NCBI RefSeq assembly: GCF_008831285.2
Contig: NC_045147.1
Coordinates: 12,095,427-12,159,426 of the forward strand
DNA length: 64,000 nt
Reading direction: 5' to 3'
From: Nymphaea colorata
Taxonomy: Eukaryota > Streptophyta > Magnoliopsida > Nymphaeales > Nymphaeaceae
The notes below the pieces were generated by a model. The model searched no databases. It saw only the letters and a program-made list of their open reading frames with translations, and had not been told where the DNA came from. How positions within the stretch are numbered: position 1 is the stretch's first letter; each line of letters starts with the position of its first letter. The position numbers and the translations under genes were made by a program. Below are positions 36,291 through 44,705 of this stretch, one piece after another.

Positions 36291-36862
36291 TATTCATTCA
36301 TTCTCTCTCTCTCACACACACATATTCATTCATTCATGAAGGACCTGACAAAGTTGCAGGTTTGCATGATGGGGACCTTCCATGGAAGAGACTTTTGAAT
36401 TGGTTGTCTTTTCTGTTCCAAATCTTCCTCCAGTTGTTCAGGGGTCCCCTTCCTTTGGCCGAGTCGTCGCCTTTTTTTTTGTCTTCGGCAGTCACTGCTC
36501 TGCTCGTCGTCTTCCCCTCCGTTCAAGCCACTCCCCGTCGGCATACAATCCGACGATGCTCCTGACCTCCGGCCGGACAAGCCCATCGACAGCCCTACAG
36601 TGCGCACTTCAACACCCGTCTCCTTTGCTCCTCCAACTATTTGAAAAAATAATTTTGTGGCTGTTCGTGATTCAGATCTCTCATAACTTGAGGAATTAAG
36701 CTCCTCATGCTTTTCTGTGAGTAAACTTTTATTATTGACTATGGCTACGTAAAGTGCCAAATATTGGACCCGATTTTGTTTCATTCATTTTGTTCATTTC
36801 TATAAGAAAAACATTGCGAAAAAAGGTCATGATTTCGTACTTCGTGAGTTTAGAAATTGTGT
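35518..36862. repeat. large imperfect inverted repeat (about 1.34 kb)
   Basis: The left arm (35518 to about 36150) read in reverse complement matches the right arm (about 36170-36862) through its whole length. Matching landmarks include TTAGAAATTGG at the outer ends, GCCAAATATT(A/G)GACCCGATTTTG, CTCCAACTATTTGA, CAGTCACTGC/CAGTCGCTGC, CCAAATCTTCCTCCAGTTGTT and the central CATCAACATACTTTT. The loop is only a few tens of bases. Arms differ by scattered substitutions and by a CA/CT-rich microsatellite in the right arm (36258-36320). A transcript across it would fold into a long hairpin. Part of the right arm recurs at 27974-28490. No real protein is encoded; ORFs on the arms are mirror images of each other. 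Confidence 0.85.
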
Positions 36863-37552
36863 AAAGGATACGCTTGTAAATATTGATGGCCAGAGACAAA
36901 ACCTGGGAGGCTAACGACAGGATATTGATGTCCTGGCTCCTAAAAAATCTATGGAGATGAACATGGCCGAAGGTTCCTGTTTTTGGATTTAGCAAAGGAA
37001 ATATGGGATTCTCTGACAGAGATTTATGACGAAAGCAACACAACCAAAAAAATTTTTATGAGAGGGGTCGAATTAAAGTTTTTAAATTTTAATAAAAGTA
37101 AAAATATCATTATTCAAAATTTTTATATATTATAAGTGCAATCTCCTCGAAGGACTAGAACAGAAGTTCCACATGAGAAGCCATATTCTCATGTTGTGTC
37201 CCTTTCCTTCCTTTAACAACGGGTGCCCTATCATCGATAGAGAAGAAACTAAACGAAAGTTATGAGAGATGACTCAGCATCAAAGACCGAAGATTAGAAA
37301 AGGTGGCCTTTCGCGTAATAACTGAAGATTCCATTGAAAAAACTGCCTTCCATGCAGAAACCAGAAGAAGCGGATACAAAGGCAAGACAAACTTGACATG
37401 TTCGTATTGTAAGAAACCAGGCCATAGCCTTGACTGATGCTGGAACCTCCATGACAGACCAACCAGATGGAGAAACTACTATCCACAGTCAGGCAGTCAT
37501 CCAAGAAGATTGGTGAAGCAAACAAGAAGAATGGACTGTTTACCATGACTAT
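36860..37552 (+). mobile_element. older Copia gag relic (left part)
   Basis: Reads with stops as Copia gag: AKEIWDSLTEIYDES (about 36983-37030) and a zinc knuckle CSYCKKPGHSLD with the last Cys shortly after a stop (about 37400-37445). It is interrupted at 37552 by the young Copia and resumes at 42911. No LTRs of its own are seen. Confidence 0.75.
37548..37552. repeat. target-site duplication ACTAT (left)
   Basis: Matches 42911-42915 on the other side of the young Copia. Confidence 0.92.
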
Positions 37553-37923
37553 TATAGAAAAACAGAGTAGGAGCAGAGCAAACACAAAATATAACCTGGT
37601 TCAGCTTAAGAAAGCCTACGTCCACGGTGAGAAAACACGCCAAGAGAGTTCCTTTTTTTATTAATTAGTACAGATGGCGTGAAGGGTATATATAGCGTTA
37701 AGGATCTACGCTATAAGGCAGTTTTCTACTGCCTTTGTTACAAAAGATTTCTTCCTTGTCCTGCCAAGATTTGGTTTCCTTGTTTTCAGAATCTTCCCTT
37801 ATCGCTGTGATAGTTGCAACAACATCGTTGCCATCTTTATTGCTAACCAAAAGATTAGGACGTTGGCTGTTATGTAACTGATCTTCTCTATCTGTGATGA
37901 TCTCCTTTCCATAATTGCTAACA
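37553..37923 (-). repeat. 3' LTR of the young Copia
   Basis: 371 bp. Differs from the 5' LTR at two visible positions (ACCTGG against ACGTGG; GGTGAGAA against GGTGCGAA, plus strand). Contains TATATATAGCG, a TATA-like promoter word. Confidence 0.95.
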
Positions 37924-37931
37924 CTCCCCTT
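37924..37931 (-). promoter_or_regulatory. polypurine tract
   Basis: AAGGGGAG on the minus strand, directly before the 3' LTR; primes plus-strand DNA synthesis in LTR elements. Confidence 0.85.
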
Positions 37932-40900
37932 CAAACTAGGCCGTGGAACAAGGCCGAGTTTGTTTCGTAAGTTGTTGAAGACTTGCTTGGCTAGACTTTT
38001 GGTAAAGACGTCCGCAATCTGATTTTTGGAACAGATAAATTTTGTTGCAAGCTGTTTTTGAGCAACACGTTCTCGAACATAGTGAAAATCAATTTGAATG
38101 TGCTTGCTTCTTCCATGAGCTACAGGGTTTGCTGCCATAAAGAGGGAACTTTTATTATCACAATATAGCAAGGGAACCTTATCTATTCGAATCCCTATGT
38201 CTTTCATTAGGAACTGAACCCATGTAAGCTCTGCTGCTGTCGACGCCATGGCTCGGTACTCAGCCTCAGCACTGGATCAAGAAACAGTATTTTGTTTCTT
38301 GGCACTCCAAGTAATGCAATTAGCACCAAGGTATATACAGAAACCGGTGGTTGAGCGTCTGGTATGGGAGCAACCTGCCCAATCTGAATCTGAAAAGGCA
38401 TATATATCCAAGGTACTTTGCTTCAAAATTTGAAGCCCAAAATGTAGAGTTCCTTTCACATAACGCAAAATACGTTTAACCATTTGAAAGTGAGAGTGTA
38501 ACGGGGCATGCATAAATTGGCTGATGTAATTGACGGCAAACGAGATGTCCGGACGAGTAAGACAAAGATACTGAAGTGAACCAACAACTTGCCTGTAGAA
38601 GGTAACATCATCAAAAGTCTTATCTTCTGCTTGTAATTTATGTATTTTTGTACTCATAGGAGTATTACAAGGCTTAGAGTCTTCCATCTTAGCCTTTTCC
38701 AAAATATCCTTTGCATACTTTGTTTGACAAAGTATGAGGCCCTGATTTGTCCAAGCAACTTCAACGCCTAAAAAATAAGTTAGGCGACCAAGATCCTTAA
38801 CAGGAAACTCACTGCAGAAAGTATCAACGAATTTTTGCAAGGCTAAAGAGCAGCTTCCCGTTAGAATCATATCATCAACATATATTAAAAGTATGAGAGT
38901 AACAGGTCCTTGATGCAAGGTGAACATGGAGGGATCGGCAAAACTGATAGAAAACCCATAATCAAGGAGAAAAGTACTTAACCTGGCATACCATGCTCGT
39001 GACGCCTGCTTCAAACCATATAAGGCTCGCTGTAATTTGCAGACATGATCAGGTTTGGATTCATCTATGTATCCAGGGGGTTGCCGCATGTAAACGTCTT
39101 CACGAATCATCCCATGCAAGAAAGCATTTTTAATATCCAGCTGTCTAAGAGCCCATCCTTTAACAAGAGCAACAGTGATAACCATTCGAACCGTGGTTTG
39201 TCGCACAACCGGAGAAAAAGTCTCATGAAAATCTATACCCTCTTTTTGAGAGAATCCCCGAGCAACAAGTCTGGCCTTCAGTTTGTCTAGGGTCCCGTCG
39301 GATTTTAACTTGGTTTTAAACACCCATTTGGATCCAACCAAGTTCATCGTGTGGTCATAAGGAACTAAAACCCAAGTTCTATTTTCAATGAGAGCCTTCA
39401 TCTCATCGTCCATAGCTTTCTTCCATCCAGCGTGATGCAAAGCTTGATTGACATTAGTGGGTTCTTTGGGAATGTTCTCATATAAGATATGAAGATTAGC
39501 ATACCTTGGATTAGGTTTATATGTCCCCACCATAGATCTGGTGGTCATGGTTCTCACAGGACTAGCGATAGAATCCATAGAAGTCTGAGTTGGAACATTT
39601 GCTTCAGAGCATGCAAGGTGGTCTGTCTCCAGTGGCACATTATTGACGTCCTCATGTTGATCCATATGAGTAGACCTATCTGAACTTATATGATTGACTG
39701 CTGGCTGTTCTTGGACAGTGTCAAGAGGCGTTCCAGCACAAGACTGTATGAGAATGTCTTGAGAGTGGCCAGCATTTTGTTCATAAATAGTAGGCTGATC
39801 ATCAACTACGGTGGATGGGGAATGTGCCACTGATTTTTGACTGTGTGAATCATGCAACTCAGTCCATTCATCAAAAGAAATTAAATCCGGAGTTAGTCCA
39901 TGTCCATCATATAATTTTGCAGGATTCTTATATGGAAAATACTGTTCATCAAAGCAAACATGACGAGAAACAAAAATCTTCCCTGTCCCTGGATACATGC
40001 AGCGGTATCCTTTATGATGTATACTATAGCCAAGAAAGATACACGGAAGGGATCTGGGCTCAAGTTTATCCTTTGCATAATCCCTTAAGTATGGAAAGCA
40101 ACGACAACCAAAAATGCGCAGGAAATCATATTTAGGTTGCCGACCAAAAAATTTCAGGTATGGCGAATCCATATTCAAGGAGGATGAAGGCAGACGATTT
40201 ATGAGAAAAACTGCACTGCTGAATGCTTCGAACCAAAAACGTTTAGGAACTCCAGAATGAAAAAGCATAGTCAAGCCTAACTCAGTAATATTTCGATGTT
40301 TTCTTTCGGCCATGCCGTTTTGCTGTTTCGTATGAGCACAGGAAAATTGTTGTTTGATGCCAAGACTGCCCAAAAGTTGAGTAAATTTTGAACTAGTGTA
40401 TTCTCCTCCCATGTCTGATTGAAAAATTTTTATTCTTGTATTGAACTGAGTTTCGACAAATGTACGAAAGTGATCAAAACAATCAAAAAATTCAGACTTG
40501 CATTTTAATGGATACAACCATGTAAATCGTGACCACTCGTCAATGAAAATAACATAATAGCGATACCCAAGATGCGACGCAATAGGTGCCGGTCCCCATA
40601 AGTCAGAATGAATTTTTCCAAAAACTTCCATAGCACTATTATCTCTTTCAAGAAACGGAAGTTTACATGCTTTTCCTAACTGACAACTGTGACAGATGGT
40701 AGATTGAGGAACTGAAGAACTGACGTCAATTAAATTATTTTGATGAAGGTACTTGATGACGCCAAAATGCGGATGACCAAGCCTGGAGTGCCAAAAATCA
40801 GCAGAAACACGCCTAAATCTGGATGAAAAGAAAGCTTCATGGAAATGACTAGAATCTTTAACGGTGCCATTAGAATCTCCAATGACGTAAACTCCATCTT

Positions 40901-41619
40901 TCTTACTGCCTTGCGCCACTGTCTTGCCCGTTCTCCTGTCCTTTAAGCAGCAAGATGAAGAGGAAAACTCAAAGGTATAAGGTAAATCTGTAGTTATTTG
41001 ACTTACGGACAACAAATTTTTCTTCAATTGAGGAACGTATAACACTTTAGAGAGAGGAATATAAGAACCATGAACGACCAAATTTCCTTGACCAGTATGA
41101 GTTATGGGCAGAGATTTACCATTTCCAATAATCACACGATCAGAACCATGATAAATAGATTTGTTAGAAATCTTACCCGCATCGCCAGTCATGTGGCTGG
41201 AGGCTCCCGAGTCAGCTAACCATTCAGCGTTGTTTCCATCATCAAGAGATAGAGCAGTCATGGCTTGTTGAGCATCTTCTGCTTGATAACCATGATTGAA
41301 ACGTTCAAAGCACTTAATAGCGGAATGATATTTTTTTCCGCATATTTGACAAACAACAGCACTTTTGTTTTTCTTATCATCAGATTTGGGAAAGTGGGAA
41401 TCGTTGATTTGAAACTGATTGTAATTGCGTCCTCTATTATGATTGTAGTTGCGACCGCGACCGCGCCCGCGACCATGACTATGGTTAGGTTGACGTTGAT
41501 TCACCATAGCCATAAGAGGAGGCGTGGGACTTTTGAGGCGAGTGTCAAAACTTTGAAGGAGTGGAACAACTTCTTCATAGGATGGAGCAGGAGGTCGAAT
41601 CATGGCAGCGACAAAGGCT

Positions 41620-42280
41620 TCATATCCATCACCAAGTCCTTGGAGCAGCCAATAAACTCGCGCCCCATCATCAACAGGTTTCCCAATGGCAGCAAGATCA
41701 TCACAGATTGCTTTGGATTTGTTGATGTATTCATCAACAGAATCATCACCCTTTTTGAGAGACGTAAGCAAATGAGTTAGGTGAAACTCTCTCTCTCTCG
41801 ACTTGCGAGAGTAGGCATCCATAAGAGAGCTCCAAATGTCCCTTGATGTCTCTTGACCAACAACTCGACCAAGAGCACTTTCAGTCAAGGTACTGATTAT
41901 CCATCCCTTGACGAGGCGATCTGATTTCTTCCAAGCTGTGAACTGGGGAGTCATATCCATCACCAAGTCCTTGGAGCAGCCAATAAACTCGCGCCCCATC
42001 ATCAACAGGTTTCCCAATGGCAGCAAGATCATCACAGATTGCTTTGGATTTGTTGATGTATTCATCAACAGAATCATCACCCTTTTTGAGAGACGTAAGC
42101 AAATGAGTTAGGTGAAACTCTCTCTCTCTCGACTTGCGAGAGTAGGCATCCATAAGAGAGCTCCAAATGTCCCTTGATGTCTCTTGACCAACAACTCGAC
42201 CAAGAGCACTTTCAGTCAAGGTACTGATTATCCATCCCTTGACGAGGCGATCTGATTTCTTCCAAGCTGTGAACTGGGGA
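41620..42280. repeat. 331-bp tandem duplication inside gag
   Basis: 41620-41949 and 41951-42280 appear identical over 330 bases, offset 331. It covers the gag stretch from TPQFTAWKKSDRLVKG to LLQGLGDGYE. As 331 is not a multiple of three, it breaks the frame. Confidence 0.95.
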
Positions 42281-42527
42281 TTAACAGTCCTTTTCTGGCC
42301 TAAAGGATCAGCTGCATCAATGACGAATTCAGCAGGAGCAACAACGTCTCCAGTGAGAAAGCCTTGAAGATCTTGGCTTTCAATAAGAGCGAGAATCTGT
42401 GTCTTCCATAAAAGAAAGTTCTCTGGTCGCAGCTTAAGAGAAACAAAGTTGGAGACGTTGATAGAATAAGGATAAGGATAAGAAATCTGTACCAGCGTGG
42501 AGGAAGATGAAATAGATGCCATCGTTG

Positions 42528-42539
42528 GCTCTGATACCA
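42528..42539 (-). promoter_or_regulatory. primer binding site of the young Copia
   Basis: TGGTATCAGAGC on the minus strand, directly after the 5' LTR, complementary to the initiator tRNA-Met type primer used by plant Copia elements. Confidence 0.92.
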
Positions 42540-42910
42540 TATAGAAAAACAGAGTAGGAGCAGAGCAAACACAAAATATAACGTGGTTCAGCTTAAGAAA
42601 GCCTACGTCCACGGTGCGAAAACACGCCAAGAGAGTTCCTTTTTTTATTAATTAGTACAGATGGCGTGAAGGGTATATATAGCGTTAAGGATCTACGCTA
42701 TAAGGCAGTTTTCTACTGCCTTTGTTACAAAAGATTTCTTCCTTGTCCTGCCAAGATTTGGTTTCCTTGTTTTCAGAATCTTCCCTTATCGCTGTGATAG
42801 TTGCAACAACATCGTTGCCATCTTTATTGCTAACCAAAAGATTAGGACGTTGGCTGTTATGTAACTGATCTTCTCTATCTGTGATGATCTCCTTTCCATA
42901 ATTGCTAACA
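42540..42910 (-). repeat. 5' LTR of the young Copia
   Basis: 371 bp, minus-strand ends TGTTAG...CTATA, followed by the PBS and flanked outside by the ACTAT target duplication (42911-42915). Confidence 0.95.
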
Positions 42911-43090
42911 ACTATGTCAAGGCCAGCAGTATTGGTCACAACCAAAAAACAATAACGAGGCCACACTATGGCACTGTAGAATAGGACATCCCTCTAATAA
43001 GGTTCTGAGAGCTATGCTCCTATATATGAACCGTGAACATGTCTAGATTCCCTCTTTCTACCTGTGAACATGTCTCAGAGGAATGCTTTG
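42911..43090 (+). mobile_element. older Copia relic (right part, pre-integrase)
   Basis: Resumes after the ACTAT target duplication and reads LWHCRIGHPSNKVLRAM, the HHCC pre-integrase motif of Copia pol. It ends near 43085 where the P450-unit flank resumes with GAAATTGCGCACTCG. Confidence 0.75.
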
Positions 43091-44705
43091 ATGAGTATCG
43101 AAATTGCGCACTCGTTATAGGACTTGCTTTGAAAGCAACTATGTTACCGAGTTTCTTCTTTAAAGAATGAGCAATCGCATGATTATTCGATACCAGCATT
43201 AACCACATAAAGATATGCGAATCGGCACTGATAAACCTATTTACGGAGGTTAACCTCCTGAAGAAGATGAAAGCCCTAAGTAGATCATAGTTCCCATGGA
43301 ACTTTAGACAAGAAGGAAACCGAAATGGACAATAGTTCGAGAAGGTCTGTAATATTACACAAGTAAAAAATTATTTAAAAAGAAACGCATTCTTCTCTTC
43401 GTGGACACAAACTTAAAAAGGCGTGGAGACGCAAAAAGCAAGGAATGGATACAACACTCTTTTCTCGTATTGACAACCTTTCATCCCTTCTGGAGGGGCA
43501 CAAAGATTCAGATCAGGACCAAAAAGGAAGAAGAGCAGGAGGAGGAGAAAGGGGAGACGAAGAAAGAGGGAAGGGGCTGGCGAATGTGGTTGCAACAGTG
43601 GCTGTGGTCTCCATCGAGGAGAAGAAGAAGAAGAAGAAGAAGAAGAAGAAGAGGAGAAAGGGGAGACGAAGGAAGAGGGAAGGGGCTGGCGAATCAGAAT
43701 GTGGTTGCAACAGTGGCTGTGGTCTCCGTCGAAGCCGCCATTAGCCACTAAATAGCTTTGCCTCCATTCAGGCATGATATTCCTCCTCGCCACTTAGGGA
43801 AAATTATTGAATACATATAACTGAGAGATTTCATTTTTAAGGTTCCTTGGTGCTGGTTTAAAAGGGAAGGAGGAAATTTTTCGAAATGAATACCCTTGTT
43901 CCCACCGGATTATGGCTCGTTGAAATACTGACGTCCCTCCACTGTTCTGGTATTTTGGTCATTTTGAGTTTTCCTGTGATAAACTTTTCCTTTTGGGCCT
44001 TATTGTGCATTAATCTATTCCTTTTAGAGGTTGCAGAAATGCTTCTCTACACAATCTTGATGGGCATTCTCTTTGAATGCTGTGTGGTTCTTTTGGAAAC
44101 TTCCCCACCGACCACTATAATTGGAAACTCAAGATGCCATGAGTCGCCTTGGTAAAATCCAAAAGATCCTAATAAGCTAATATTTTACTACTATAATTGT
44201 GGTTGCTCTAAGCATACCAACCTTTATGACAGAAAAAATGTCATAGTTGGAAACTCAAGATGTCATCAATCACCTTGGTAGAATCAGGAGACATCCAATG
44301 CAGGGGATCAACCCAAAATTTATAGAACACTACATACAAAAACGAATGAGGTTCCGAAACCATGATGATCTAGAAAACAAAACCACAAGCTGCCATAGCT
44401 CGGTACGCAACGTTCATCCACGACCAGAAAACAGAGCAAATCATGCACCTTTGTCAGAGTAGAGTTGCACATAATAATCCCGCTCAATGAGTCATGTAAA
44501 TAGAAAAAGGGATAGTCAAAGCTCATTTTTATGCTGTCTAAGACTTTGGTGGCCTAATAACACTTACCGAAGCAGCTTTGATGGCCTCTTATTTAATCAA
44601 GTACTTAGTCATAAGCAGTTTGCTGTAAACAAGGAAAGAACAAAGTTTCATTACAATCATACATTCATATTTCATCTCTAGTGTTCTCTTGCATTCCATT
44701 GAGCC
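43091..44705. other. 3' flank of P450 copy D
   Basis: No gene. 43095-43370 matches 28485-28770. 43740-44160 matches the flanks of A and B (about 640-1100 and 14060-14500). 44280-44700 matches the exon-6 downstream region of the other copies. Confidence 0.6.
43530..43736. repeat. GAA microsatellite inside a tandem duplication
   Basis: Two copies of a segment with GAGGAGAAAGGGGAGACGAA ... GTGGTTGCAACAGTGGCTGT (about 43540-43612 and 43651-43730) flank a (GAA)n run of about 11 units (43620-43652). ORFs across it are repeat artefacts. Confidence 0.85.

Larger units (their letters stand above)
37698..42522 (-). pseudogene. Copia gag-pol polyprotein, broken by one duplication and one stop
   Basis: Gag starts at ATG 42522 (MASISSSSTLVQISYPYPYS). 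The gag domain is followed by a zinc knuckle CQICGKKYHSAIKC and the protease motif WLADSGASSHMTGD. The integrase has an HHCC zinc finger (HSRLGHPH...CHSCQLGKAC) and catalytic Asp-Asp-Glu in HSDLWGP, QSDMGGEY and NGMAERKHR. RT has LDIKNAFLHGM and YVDDMILTG. RNase H has DSDWAGCSHTRRSTTGF and, after the stop, SSAEAEYRAM. The gag duplication (41620-42280) shifts the frame: the first reading ends at 41881 and the long 38277-42080 frame starts within the duplicate. TGA at 38277-38279 replaces the Arg codon usual before SSAEAEY. After it the frame runs on into the 3' LTR to 37698. Confidence 0.9.
37553..42910 (-). mobile_element. Ty1/Copia LTR retrotransposon, full length, very young
   Basis: 5358 bp on the minus strand. 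The LTRs at 42540-42910 (5') and 37553-37923 (3') are both 371 bp and differ at two positions that I could see. TSD ACTAT is intact. LTR ends are TGTTAG and CTATA, so the element has TG...TA rather than TG...CA termini. PBS and PPT are present. The internal region carries gag-pol with all Copia domains in order. Two lesions break it: a 331-bp tandem duplication in gag and a TGA in RNase H. It is nested in an older Copia relic. Confidence 0.95.

Noticed and set aside
35700-36784. ORFs of about 100-150 codons in the inverted repeat
   Set aside because: Left- and right-arm ORFs are translations of the same repeated DNA in mirror orientation, with no known domain.
43401-43793. ORFs of 99-126 codons on both strands
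   Set aside because: They arise from GAA/GGA-rich tandem repeats open in many frames; no domain or codon signal.
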